Positions 1-7,634 of a stretch of 48,246 bases of DNA are shown here, in pieces. How positions within the stretch are numbered: the stretch's first letter is position 1; each line of letters begins with the position of its first letter. The notes beneath the pieces are model-generated. The model was not told the origin of the DNA, ran no database searches, and saw only the letters and a program-made list of their open reading frames with translations. A program made the position numbers and the translations under genes. The DNA comes from Flavobacteriales bacterium (lineage in GTDB: Bacteria; Bacteroidota; Bacteroidia; Flavobacteriales; TMED113), in contig PBCX01000016.1 in assembly GCA_002718035.1 (NCBI GenBank), positions 1 to 48,246 on the forward strand. Direction: 5' to 3'.

Positions 1-357
1 TCAATATTAACTCATCACGTAGCAGCAGGTTCTGTATTTTCTACTGATCTTGCAGATGGTATGATGGTAACAACATTAAACGGAACCGAATTAATGGTTA
101 CAATCAATGAAAACGGTGTTATGATTGATAATGCAATGGTTACTATTGCAGATTATGAAGCAGATAACGGGGTTGTACATGTTATTGATGCTGTATTGAT
201 TCCTGAGTCATCAAATATCAACGAAAACTTATTAATGAATAATGATAGACTTTTATTCAGAGTGGATGAACTTGGTAGACAGACTAAATCTGATTATGGA
301 TTAATAATAGAGCTTTATGAATCAGGAAAAAATGTCAAAAAATATAAAATAAAATAG
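1..357 (+). CDS. Fasciclin (FAS1) domain secreted protein, 3' end only
   Basis: The reading frame is open from base 1, so the N-terminus lies outside the window. About 118 residues are visible. They hold the second half of a FAS1 domain: LTHHVAAGSVFSTDL, then TTLNGTEL, and the conserved closing NGVVHVIDAVLIP near residues 58-70. The last 40 or so residues (NDRLLFRVDELGRQT, then YESGKNVKKYKIK) match the pattern of Bacteroidota type A T9SS sorting tails, which end in a beta-strand hairpin with DxLGR. This indicates a surface-exposed or released adhesion-type protein. A duplicated palindromic element begins 10 bases after the stop codon. Family assignment is strong. The specific role is unknown. 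Confidence 0.85.
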   Translation, partial: SILTHHVAAGSVFSTDLADGMMVTTLNGTELMVTINENGVMIDNAMVTIADYEADNGVVHVIDAVLIPESSNINENLLMNNDRLLFRVDELGRQTKSDYGLIIELYESGKNVKKYKIK

Positions 358-367
358 GTAACATAAT

Positions 368-437
368 CTTGACCTCACTAAATTTTTCAAAATGGGGTAT
401 TCGTTAAACAGGTTTCTACAACCAAAGTGAGGTCAAG
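368..437. repeat. Palindromic repeat element, copy 1
   Basis: The 12-base arms CTTGACCTCACT (368-379) and AGTGAGGTCAAG (426-437) are perfect reverse complements around a 46-base loop. A second copy starts 101 bases downstream. The element lies just after the fasciclin gene stop codon. There is no T-run after the stem, so it is not a normal intrinsic terminator. Confidence 0.85.
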
Positions 438-468
438 AAAAAATAAAATATAAAATAAGTGATATAAT

Positions 469-539
469 CTTGACCTCACTATAATTTTTCAAAATGGGGT
501 ATTCGTTAAACAGGTTTCTATAACCAAAGTGAGGTCAGG
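469..539. repeat. Palindromic repeat element, copy 2
   Basis: This copy has the left arm CTTGACCTCACT (469-480) and a right arm with one base changed (AGTGAGGTCAGG, 528-539), which leaves a G-T wobble pair in the stem. The loop matches copy 1 almost base for base. The A-rich bases before each copy also match, including a string like the last codons of the upstream gene, so the whole 101-base unit looks like a tandem duplication. Confidence 0.85.
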
Positions 540-572
540 GTTAAATTATGTCAATTACTAGAATTTAAATTT

Positions 573-881
573 ATGAAAAAACTATTCTTTCTTTTTTTAA
601 TTTGCTCTTTTAGCCTACAGGCTCAAATAACTGTAGAAGAAAAATTACAAAAACCAGAAATAAATTTGAAAAAAAAACAAAATATTAATCAAGTTTGGGC
701 GAGTGGAAATTGGGAGAAATTTAATAACGAAATAATTTGGAAACGTGGTACTTGGGTCAACAAAAGACCGGGTTTTATTTTTATGCCAGGATATTGGAAA
801 AAAGTAAAACAAGGGTGGTCATGGGTCACGAGTGGATGGAAAAAAATAGATCTAAAACACTGGAACAAAATTTATTCCTGA
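573..881 (+). CDS. Small secreted WxxGxW-repeat protein
   Basis: A 102-residue protein with a clear N-terminal signal peptide (MKKLFFLFLICSFSLQAQ, cut expected after about residue 18). The mature part contains repeated Trp-Gly-Trp units: VWASGNW, IWKRGTW, FMPGYW and WVTSGW, spaced 14-18 residues apart. This is the pattern of the YXWGXW/WXXGXW repeat proteins found in secreted bacterial proteins of unknown function. It lies 13 bases before the next gene on the same strand, so it may share that transcript, although its content is unrelated. The family call rests on the repeat pattern. No enzymatic motif is seen. Confidence 0.7.
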   Translation: MKKLFFLFLICSFSLQAQITVEEKLQKPEINLKKKQNINQVWASGNWEKFNNEIIWKRGTWVNKRPGFIFMPGYWKKVKQGWSWVTSGWKKIDLKHWNKIYS

Positions 882-894
882 TCGATATTATTTA

Positions 895-1302
895 ATGGAT
901 CTCGCTACTTTAAATGTTTTATTAAACTCAATTTTAGTTGGAATTATATTAATAACTCAGTTTGTAAACTACCCTTTACTCAAAAAAATAGATCAAAATT
1001 TCGAAATAATTCACAAAGAATATACTAAAAAAATGGGGTACGTAGTAGCACCAATCATGACTCTTGAGGCTTTTGCTGTTTTTTCAATGTACATATATTA
1101 CCCTAAAAACAATAATTTAATACTTATTATGTGCTTAACATTAATTATTTGGTTAAGCACATTTTTTATTCAGGTACCAATACACAAAACGATATCTTTT
1201 AAAAAAAATTCTAAGAAAGTAAAGAAATTGATTACAACAAACTACATTAGGACTATTTCATGGTGCTTTAAATTATACCTTTCTATGTTACTTATTTCAT
1301 AA
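895..1302 (+). CDS. DUF1772-like integral membrane protein
   Basis: A 135-residue protein with about four hydrophobic segments (residues 5-28, 50-67, 76-94 and 117-134). Conserved-looking motifs are QVPIHKTI near residue 93 and NYIRTISWCFKLYLS near the C-terminus. This arrangement (F-QVP-H, then N-IRT-W) resembles small membrane proteins of the DUF1772/anthrone-oxygenase-like group. Its TAA stop shares one base with the next ATG (TAATG), so it is translationally coupled to the following conserved hypothetical. The downstream genes encode a flavin-reductase-like protein and a photolyase-type FAD protein, which suggests a role linked to flavin or light. That role is inference from context. Confidence 0.5.
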   Translation: MDLATLNVLLNSILVGIILITQFVNYPLLKKIDQNFEIIHKEYTKKMGYVVAPIMTLEAFAVFSMYIYYPKNNNLILIMCLTLIIWLSTFFIQVPIHKTISFKKNSKKVKKLITTNYIRTISWCFKLYLSMLLIS

Positions 1303-1724
1303 TGATAATTAATACAACTCATATCGATAAAGAAAAAAAGAAAATTATTAATAATTTGTCTGGTGAAGCCCTGTCCCTATGGGAAAGTTTATTTTTAAAA
1401 CACAAGGGGTCACATAGAATGATAATTGACTTAATGAGTAATGATTTTAAAATTCACATTAAGACCACAAACAACTTGTTATATGCAAATATAGAAATTA
1501 GAAAAAAAGGTATAATTATAAGAGTGCCTTTTAATAATGAGACCATATCGTGGATAATACCTTATCACAAATTAAACATTTATAACTCTAAAAGATTTAG
1601 TATTCATGCTGATGGTAATTTTCTAAAATTTAGAAAAGATAAATACTATGAAATAAATAAAGAATTCGTTCGATCTATTATAGATGAAAAAATAAATTAT
1701 TCTAAAAATTTAGATATACTTTGA
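1302..1724 (+). CDS. Conserved-type hypothetical protein in the flavin/photolyase operon
   Basis: A 140-residue soluble protein with no recognised domain. It is basic and beta-rich in its middle part (IHIKTTNNLLYANIEIRKKG, then the hydrophobic-aromatic string ISWIIPYHKL) and ends in a lysine-rich helix. There is no signal peptide or membrane segment. The start overlaps the preceding stop by one base, and the stop TGA overlaps the TTG start of the flavin-reductase-like gene by four bases. This places it firmly inside the four-gene overlapping set at 895-3276. Function unknown. I do not assign a family. Confidence 0.75.
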   Translation: MIINTTHIDKEKKKIINNLSGEALSLWESLFLKHKGSHRMIIDLMSNDFKIHIKTTNNLLYANIEIRKKGIIIRVPFNNETISWIIPYHKLNIYNSKRFSIHADGNFLKFRKDKYYEINKEFVRSIIDEKINYSKNLDIL

Positions 1725-2200
1725 AAAGAGTTTGGAACATTACAAATCCCGCAATTCATAGTTTAATTTCATTTGATAAAAAAGGAAATTTAAATGCTAA
1801 CATATGTTCCTATGTTAGTGTAATAAGTTTAAAGCCTAAACTTTATATGATTGCAATTGATAAAAAAAGTAAAACACACAGTAATTTACTAGAAAATGAT
1901 TTTTCTATCTTACAAGTTCTAAGCAGAAAAAATATTTCATTAATAAAAATACTAGGAAAAAAAAGCGGAAGAAATTTAAATAAGTTTAACTACTTGCTTT
2001 CTAAGAGATTACTTGGCCAATGGAATAAAAAAAATGTAATAAAAGATTCATGCGGTATTATTTTCTTAAATAAAATAAATGTTTTTGACACAATTGGAGA
2101 TCACACATTATTTGTTTTTAAAATTTTAAAAACAAAAACGATAAGTGAAAGTAATATTTTAACCTTCAATAAATTAATTGATGATAAAATAATTTTATGA
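1721..2200 (+). CDS. Flavin-reductase-like FMN-binding split-barrel protein
   Basis: A 159-residue protein that resembles the flavin reductase-like domain: a short N-terminal beta segment, then NANICSYVSVISLKPKLYMI (residues 25-44), which matches the FMN-binding stretch with small residues followed by a proline and a hydrophobic strand, then KSKTHSNL, corresponding to the usual phosphate-contacting T-N region. It starts at TTG inside the TTGA overlap with the upstream stop. The next in-frame ATG is about residue 43 and would remove the core. The stop overlaps the next gene by four bases (ATGA). The likely role is binding or reducing flavin for its FAD-binding neighbour. The exact substrate cannot be told. 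Confidence 0.65.
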   Translation: MKRVWNITNPAIHSLISFDKKGNLNANICSYVSVISLKPKLYMIAIDKKSKTHSNLLENDFSILQVLSRKNISLIKILGKKSGRNLNKFNYLLSKRLLGQWNKKNVIKDSCGIIFLNKINVFDTIGDHTLFVFKILKTKTISESNILTFNKLIDDKIIL

Positions 2201-3276
2201 AAACAACTTATTCGGAAATAACTAAACTATTAGAAAATATTGATGTAAGTCTTTATGCTAAAAATAGAAACTTTATAGATGGTAATGTAACAAGACTTTC
2301 TCCATATATTTCTAGGGGAATTTTATCAACTAAAGAAGTTTTTTTTGCATTGTTACAAAAAAATATTAACCCAAAAAAAATAGAAAAATTTATTCAAGAA
2401 TTAGCATGGAGAGACTATTGGCAAATAGTGTGGAAAAATAAAAATATTAATGAAGACATAAAAAGAAAACAAGAAGATGTAGAAAATATTGGCACACCAA
2501 AAAATATTATTCAAGCATCAACCGGGGTTAATGTAATTGACAACGCAATTAATGACTTATATGATACGGGCTACGTACACAATCATATCAGAATGTATAT
2601 TGCAAGTATTATTTGTAATATTGGCAAATGCCATTGGAAGGCGCCAGCCAAATGGTTTTATTTTCATCTAATAGATGGTGATTGGGGGAGTAATGCACTT
2701 AGCTGGCAATGGGTTTGTGGAACTAATAGTTCTAAAAAATATATTGCAAACCAAGATAATATTAATAAGTTTTGCTATGATAATCAAAAAAATACTTTTC
2801 TTGACAAAAATTATGCTGATTTATATAAATGTTTAATCCCAAAAGAACTTGAAAAAGTATCGTCACTAAATTTAAAAACCAAATTGCCTTTAAATAATAG
2901 TGTATCAATAGATCAAAAAAAACCTATAATGATATATAATTATTATAATTTAGATCCAGATTGGAGAAAAGAATTAAATGCAAATAGAGTATTGTTACTA
3001 GAGCCTAGTACTTTTCAGGAATATCCAATTAGTGAAAATGTTTTTAATTTTTTTATTAAACTTTCTAAAAATATTAAAAACATTAAAATTGTTGTTTCTG
3101 AGTATAAAGAATTTTATAAAAAATTCGAGAACTGTACAATTTATTATAAAGAACATCCATTAAATAATTATTATAGTGGAATATGTGATAAACGAGATTG
3201 GTTGTTTACAAACCAAAATTATTATCCATCTTTTTTTAAATTTTGGAACGCATCAAAAAAAGAACTATATATTTAA
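2197..3276 (+). CDS. Photolyase/cryptochrome-type FAD-binding domain protein lacking the usual N-terminal domain
   Basis: A 359-residue protein. Residues 20-195 match the helical FAD-binding domain of photolyases and cryptochromes: TRLSPYISRGILS (32-44), ELAWRDYW (68-75), HNHIRMYIAS (128-137) and LIDGDWGSNALSWQWVCGT (158-176). The usual N-terminal alpha/beta antenna-binding domain is absent, because the FAD domain begins almost at residue 1. Instead, residues 240-359 form a separate domain with predicted alternating strands and helices (NRVLLLEPS at 263-271, IKIVVSEYKEF at 296-306). It is the last gene of the overlapping set that also holds a flavin-reductase-like protein. DNA repair and light sensing are both possible. 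The FAD-domain call is firm. Confidence 0.85.
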   Translation: MKTTYSEITKLLENIDVSLYAKNRNFIDGNVTRLSPYISRGILSTKEVFFALLQKNINPKKIEKFIQELAWRDYWQIVWKNKNINEDIKRKQEDVENIGTPKNIIQASTGVNVIDNAINDLYDTGYVHNHIRMYIASIICNIGKCHWKAPAKWFYFHLIDGDWGSNALSWQWVCGTNSSKKYIANQDNINKFCYDNQKNTFLDKNYADLYKCLIPKELEKVSSLNLKTKLPLNNSVSIDQKKPIMIYNYYNLDPDWRKELNANRVLLLEPSTFQEYPISENVFNFFIKLSKNIKNIKIVVSEYKEFYKKFENCTIYYKEHPLNNYYSGICDKRDWLFTNQNYYPSFFKFWNASKKELYI

Positions 3277-3282
3277 ATAATA

Positions 3283-5685
3283 TTAAAATTCAACAATAAG
3301 ACCAATAGAGGGTAAAAATTGACCTTGTGTGTTATCAATATATTTAGGGACATAACGGTCTGGATTATTTGGGTCTTGTTCGGGAGTACCTGATTCATTT
3401 CTTTTAACAGTTATATAAGGGGATAAATAAGCAACTTTATTATACAGATTTTCTAAATCTAAATATAAATTTAATGACCAATTCTTAAAGTAATATTTTT
3501 TATCAATTCTTATGTCTAAGTGATGAAATGGTTTATTTCTCTCAGAATTTAAATTTTCATAATCTAGTAGTCCCTGACCAACAAGATCCCAATATAATGA
3601 GTTCATAGAAGAAATCTCATCATAGGGTGTATAAGGGTTTGCCGATGTATATCTCCATTTAAATCCGACTTCCCAGTTTCTCTTAAACTTTTTGGCAGCA
3701 CATATATTAATAATATGACGCTGATCCCATGAAGATGGAATATAATTTAAATTCTTATCCTTAAACTGACTCCAAGAAAGAGTGTAAGACAACAAACCAT
3801 AAATTCCATCAGTTAATTTTCTTTGTGCAAAAAACTCAATTCCATATGCCCTTCCACTAGAATTAGAAACAACCTCTTGGTCCCCAATAACACCAAAATC
3901 AGCCCCTAGATTAGCCAAAGAGACAGAATCTGGAATTAAAAAAGGATAATTAGAGTAGTGTTTATAAAAACCTTCTAATGTAATTTTAGTGTTTGAATTA
4001 GTTACATATTCAAAGCCTGTTACAATATGTTTTGACTGAATATAGGTAACATCATTTTCTTTATTTATTAGAACACCAGTATCGTCTCTGTAACCTAAAA
4101 CTGTATATGGTGGTAGTTGATAATAAACACCTGTGTTAATACTATATTTAAAATTAGAGTTTAGAAAATAAGCAACAGAAATTCTTGGTGAAAACTGTGA
4201 TAATGGATTTAAATTAATTTTGGAATAATTATTAAAATCTGTCCTTAATCCAATTGAAGTTATTAATCTTTCATTCAAAAAATTAGTAGTAAACTGTGAG
4301 AATAAATTAAATTTTTCAAAATTTAAATCAGAATTGTATTCATAAATAAATATTGAATCTCCATTTACACCCATGAATGGGAGAATAACAGGTTTATAGG
4401 TGTCATTTGTATATAAAGCATTTTCAATTCCAAATCCTAAGTTAATTTCTGATTTTTTATTGCCATAATTATATTCATACCTAAATTTATTTTCTATTTC
4501 CTCTGACAAATAATCTAATTCTATCTCATTGGTTTCTAAATCATTTTTTACAGCATTATTATTTAAATGATTTCTACTTAAAATAACAGTGTGGAATCCT
4601 TTATCGGAAAAATATTTATAATTTGCGCCCAATGTATAATTCCACTGCTTCTGAATTGGTATATAATCTAAAATGTATTGATTCCTCTCTATTGTTGCCA
4701 TGTCCTCAACCCCATCATTGGCTTGTTTATTTAGCGAAAAGTCATCAATAGCACCCAATCCAATTATTGTTAACTCACTTTTGTCACTTAATTTGTTTAA
4801 ATACTTAAACTGTATATCATTATATTCTGGTAGAAATGGTAATTGTAAAGCTTTAAATAGAAACTGCAAATATGATCTTCTAGCAGAAAGAATAAAACCA
4901 GAATTTTTTGAAATTGGACCATCAATTAATAAGGCTAAATCACTTGAGCCCAATGTAAGGCTTGTATTAAATTTTTCTCTATTTGGCCGTTTTTGTATAA
5001 ACTCAAAAACAGAGCTTAATGTATTTCCTCTGTTAGAGGGAAAAGATGCAGAAATAAAATCTACATTTTCAATTAAATCTACGTTGATTAATCCAACTGG
5101 TCCTCCGGAGGATCCTTGTGTTGAAAAATGGTTTATATTTGGAACTTCTATACCATCTAAATAAAAAACATTTTCATTCGGAGAACCACCTCTAATAATG
5201 ATGTCATTTCTAAAACTAATACTTGTGGCTACGCCAGGAAAAGATTGCATCACTTTAGAGATGTCTCTATTTCCTCCTGGGCTTCTCTTTATTTCAGAAA
5301 CCCCAATTGCTTTAAATGAAATTGGAGTTTCATCCGGTGAAAATTCTCTTGCAGAGACACCAACTTCTTCTAAATAATTACTTCCTTCTTCTAAAAGAAT
5401 TTTTTTATAAACTTTTCTAGAATTAGTAAGTTCGATCTCATATAAAATTCTTTTTTTATAACCAATAAATGATGCTTGTAAATTATATATACCCGGATTT
5501 AGATTATTTATTTCAAAATAACCTAACTCATCAGTAAATGTTCCAATACCCTCTCCTAAAATTGAAATATTTACAAACGGCAGAGGGGTATTTGTTAATT
5601 TATCTAAAACAATTCCTGAAATTTTGAGGTCTTGTGCAAGTCCTGAAAAAATACTTAGAAAAAAAGCAATAAATATTGTTTTCAT
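3283..5685 (-). CDS. TonB-dependent receptor with N-terminal carboxypeptidase-like domain
   Basis: An 800-residue outer membrane protein. After a signal peptide (MKTIFIAFFLSIFSGLAQ) comes a carboxypeptidase-regulatory-like beta-sandwich (KISGIVLDKLTNTPLPFVNI, then GTFTDELGYFEI). The plug follows, with RDISKVMQSFPGVAT, IIIRGGSPNENVFYLDGIEV and the NHF region. The remainder is aromatic-rich barrel strands. The ATG at 5685 is preferred over an in-frame TTG at 5700, because that TTG lies inside a promoter box (TAAATTTG, 5698-5705). No SusD-like partner is adjacent, so the substrate is not necessarily a glycan. The gene is divergent from the SDR gene at 5735. Confidence 0.9.
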   Translation of the reverse strand: MKTIFIAFFLSIFSGLAQDLKISGIVLDKLTNTPLPFVNISILGEGIGTFTDELGYFEINNLNPGIYNLQASFIGYKKRILYEIELTNSRKVYKKILLEEGSNYLEEVGVSAREFSPDETPISFKAIGVSEIKRSPGGNRDISKVMQSFPGVATSISFRNDIIIRGGSPNENVFYLDGIEVPNINHFSTQGSSGGPVGLINVDLIENVDFISASFPSNRGNTLSSVFEFIQKRPNREKFNTSLTLGSSDLALLIDGPISKNSGFILSARRSYLQFLFKALQLPFLPEYNDIQFKYLNKLSDKSELTIIGLGAIDDFSLNKQANDGVEDMATIERNQYILDYIPIQKQWNYTLGANYKYFSDKGFHTVILSRNHLNNNAVKNDLETNEIELDYLSEEIENKFRYEYNYGNKKSEINLGFGIENALYTNDTYKPVILPFMGVNGDSIFIYEYNSDLNFEKFNLFSQFTTNFLNERLITSIGLRTDFNNYSKINLNPLSQFSPRISVAYFLNSNFKYSINTGVYYQLPPYTVLGYRDDTGVLINKENDVTYIQSKHIVTGFEYVTNSNTKITLEGFYKHYSNYPFLIPDSVSLANLGADFGVIGDQEVVSNSSGRAYGIEFFAQRKLTDGIYGLLSYTLSWSQFKDKNLNYIPSSWDQRHIINICAAKKFKRNWEVGFKWRYTSANPYTPYDEISSMNSLYWDLVGQGLLDYENLNSERNKPFHHLDIRIDKKYYFKNWSLNLYLDLENLYNKVAYLSPYITVKRNESGTPEQDPNNPDRYVPKYIDNTQGQFLPSIGLIVEF

Positions 5686-5697
5686 TTTTTTTTGAAT

Positions 5698-5705
5698 CAA
5701 ATTTA
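5698..5705 (-). promoter_or_regulatory. Predicted -7 box TAAATTTG for the TonB receptor gene
   Basis: On the minus strand this reads TAAATTTG, matching the Bacteroidota sigma-A -7 consensus TAnnTTTG. Twelve bases separate it from the ATG at 5685, so the 5' leader would be only a few bases long. No clear -33 TTTG is seen. Confidence 0.5.
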
Positions 5706-5734
5706 TAACTAGTTTTAATTAAACAAAATTTATT

Positions 5735-6613
5735 TTGAAAAAATACAATGTACTAATCGCAGGAGGTTCTGGTTTAATAGGTCAGTGTTTAAAGACTTAC
5801 TTGATTAAATCTAATTACAATGTCAAAATTTTAAGTCGAAACAGAAAATCAAAATATTATTGGAATCCAAAAAAAAATGAACTTGATGCTTCAATTTTAT
5901 CAGAGATTGACTACGTAATTAATCTGTGTGGAAGCAAAATTGATAAACGATGGACAAACAAGGCAAAAAAGGAAATTTATACAAGTAGAATTAATTCTAC
6001 TAAATTTTTGATAAAAAAAATAAATTCAACAAAAACAAAAATTAAAAAATATATCGGTGCATCTGCAATTGGTTACTATGAATATGGTAGAAATTTAAAA
6101 AATGAAAATTCAAAAAAAGGAAGTCATTTTCTCTCTGATATATGTTTCAAATGGGAAAACGAACATAAAAAAATACAAAACATACCAATTTGTATTTTAA
6201 GAATTGGTGTGGTATTGTCGAAAGAAGGGGGAATGCTAAATAAATTACTCTTACCATTTTCATTAAATTTAGGGTCCTCATTAGGGGCTGGATCTCAAAA
6301 AATTTCATGGATTCATATTGAAGATTTATCAAAAATGATGTTTTTTTGTTTAAAAGATGAAATTACTGGAACATTTAATGCTGTTAGTCCAAAACCTGTT
6401 AGTAATCATTTTTTTTCTATAACATTGGCAAAAGTAAAATCTAAATATATATTACTACCAAATATTCCAACTTTTGTTATAAAGATAATCTTTGGAGAAA
6501 TGTCAACAATGATTTTAAACAGCTTGGAAATTTCTAGTAAAAAAATAGAAAATCAAGGATTTTCATTTACATATTCTGAATTAGAAACAGCCTTAAAAAA
6601 AATTATAACTTAA
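5735..6613 (+). CDS. TIGR01777-family NAD(P)-dependent epimerase (SDR)
   Basis: A 292-residue extended-SDR protein. The N-terminus carries the dinucleotide-binding motif LIAGGSGLIGQ (residues 7-17), followed by the family-typical NLCGSKIDKRW and NSTKFLIKKI, then the catalytic-region string ASAIGYYEYG, RIGVVLSKEGGML and GSGSQK-like GAGSQKISWIHIEDL. The C-terminal helical part (FNAVSPKPV, then LPTF-like IPTFVIKIIFGEM) matches TIGR01777 epimerases. It starts at TTG (TTGAAA), and there is no in-frame ATG before the glycine-rich motif. The substrate is not known for this family. The last four bases overlap the end of the convergent SH3-like gene. Confidence 0.88.
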   Translation: MKKYNVLIAGGSGLIGQCLKTYLIKSNYNVKILSRNRKSKYYWNPKKNELDASILSEIDYVINLCGSKIDKRWTNKAKKEIYTSRINSTKFLIKKINSTKTKIKKYIGASAIGYYEYGRNLKNENSKKGSHFLSDICFKWENEHKKIQNIPICILRIGVVLSKEGGMLNKLLLPFSLNLGSSLGAGSQKISWIHIEDLSKMMFFCLKDEITGTFNAVSPKPVSNHFFSITLAKVKSKYILLPNIPTFVIKIIFGEMSTMILNSLEISSKKIENQGFSFTYSELETALKKIIT

Positions 6614-7446
6614 TAAGACGTAGATTTCTTATAATTTTCTAAATCAGGTTTTGTTGGTTCTAATATTAGTTGAAAATTTTTCATCTTTCCGTCCTTTGTT
6701 AAAACCTTTTGATCAGAATTGTATCCACTTACATTTTTATAAAATTCTTTTATTGTGACACAGTTATCAAATATTTTTCCATATCCATCAATAAAACACA
6801 ACTCTTGTCTTGCAACACCTTGATAATAAAATATTTTAATTATTGCATTAATTCTTTCTCCAATCTTAAAGCATCTTTTTGTTTCTATAATTAATTCTTC
6901 TCCCAAAACTTCAAAAATATCATAATCAATAAAGGAAACCATGACAGGTCTCTCATATGCTTGTCCAAACATTACACTTTGCTCATTATCCTTATAAGAC
7001 ATTACATCTGGAAAATGAATTGGAGAAACATTCCACAATCTAAAAACAGACAATAAATACTTATCAATTAAAATGTTTTCAACATCCTTTTTATTCATAT
7101 ATGAAATTTTTTTAGATCTCGAGTCAATTTGAGCCTGTTTTCTTGCTCTAATTAAACTTTGTTTTAAAACGCTAATATTTACAGTATCCAATATTGCACC
7201 GTAATCATTAACTTGACTTGTTAATTTTTTATATATCCATCTTTTTTCTCCGGAAGGTACTTCAACTTGAACCCATTTTTTTGTACTCGATGTACTCAAA
7301 AAAATTTGACCAAACTCAGCTTGAGCAACTTTTTCTGAGTTTTGATCAGGATCAAATCTAATATTAACCAAATCTTTTTCTATTTGAATAAAATTTTGAG
7401 AATAAATCAAAAAGGGGACCAAGAATGAAAAGTATAAAAGTCTCAT
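6610..7446 (-). CDS. Secreted protein with N-terminal SH3-like domain
   Basis: A 278-residue protein with a signal peptide (MRLLYFSFLVPFLIYSQ). Residues 20-80 look like a bacterial SH3 (SH3b) domain: VNIRFDPDQNSEKVAQ, then FGQIF, KKWVQVEVPSGEKRWIYKK. The rest is a beta-rich region without a recognised domain (FIDYDIFEVLGEELIIETKR, CFKIGERINAIIKIFYY) containing a few cysteines. It is probably periplasmic. A TATATTTG box lies five bases before the ATG, so its message may be almost leaderless. Function unknown. Confidence 0.7.
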   Translation of the reverse strand: MRLLYFSFLVPFLIYSQNFIQIEKDLVNIRFDPDQNSEKVAQAEFGQIFLSTSSTKKWVQVEVPSGEKRWIYKKLTSQVNDYGAILDTVNISVLKQSLIRARKQAQIDSRSKKISYMNKKDVENILIDKYLLSVFRLWNVSPIHFPDVMSYKDNEQSVMFGQAYERPVMVSFIDYDIFEVLGEELIIETKRCFKIGERINAIIKIFYYQGVARQELCFIDGYGKIFDNCVTIKEFYKNVSGYNSDQKVLTKDGKMKNFQLILEPTKPDLENYKKSTSY

Positions 7447-7451
7447 AAATG

Positions 7452-7459
7452 CAAATATA
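7452..7459 (-). promoter_or_regulatory. Predicted -7 box TATATTTG for the SH3-like protein gene
   Basis: On the minus strand TATATTTG is followed by only five bases before the ATG at 7446. Transcription would start at or next to the start codon, giving a leaderless or near-leaderless mRNA. No convincing -33 element is visible. Confidence 0.5.
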
Positions 7460-7561
7460 ATTAAAAGCTAATAAAAAAAATTATTTTAGTTATTCGTTGA
7501 TTTTTGTATAGTTTTTTTAAAAATAAGTTATACAAATTAACTATTTAATGTATATTTTTTT

Positions 7562-7569
7562 TATATTTG
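7562..7569 (+). promoter_or_regulatory. Possible -7 box TATATTTG upstream of the lysyl-oxidase-like gene
   Basis: TATATTTG matches TAnnTTTG within a 188-base AT-rich gap between divergent genes. It lies 65 bases before the ATG at 7635, so the leader would be about 60 bases, longer than elsewhere in the window. This is a weaker call than the others. Confidence 0.35.
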
Positions 7570-7634
7570 TTAACTATTTTAGGTAATAAAAAATATCTTA
7601 AGATTATAGATTTTAATTAAATAAAAAACTGATT

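Noticed and set aside
368-539. CRISPR array
   Set aside because: Only two repeats with a 101-base period, a palindrome with a conserved loop, and no spacers of unique sequence.
4700-5164. 154-codon plus-strand frame inside the TonB receptor gene
   Set aside because: It is fully inside a strongly supported minus-strand receptor gene and its translation has no domain.
5686-5700. TTG start of the TonB receptor at 5700
   Set aside because: The codon lies inside the TAAATTTG promoter box, and the ATG at 5685 starts a good signal peptide.
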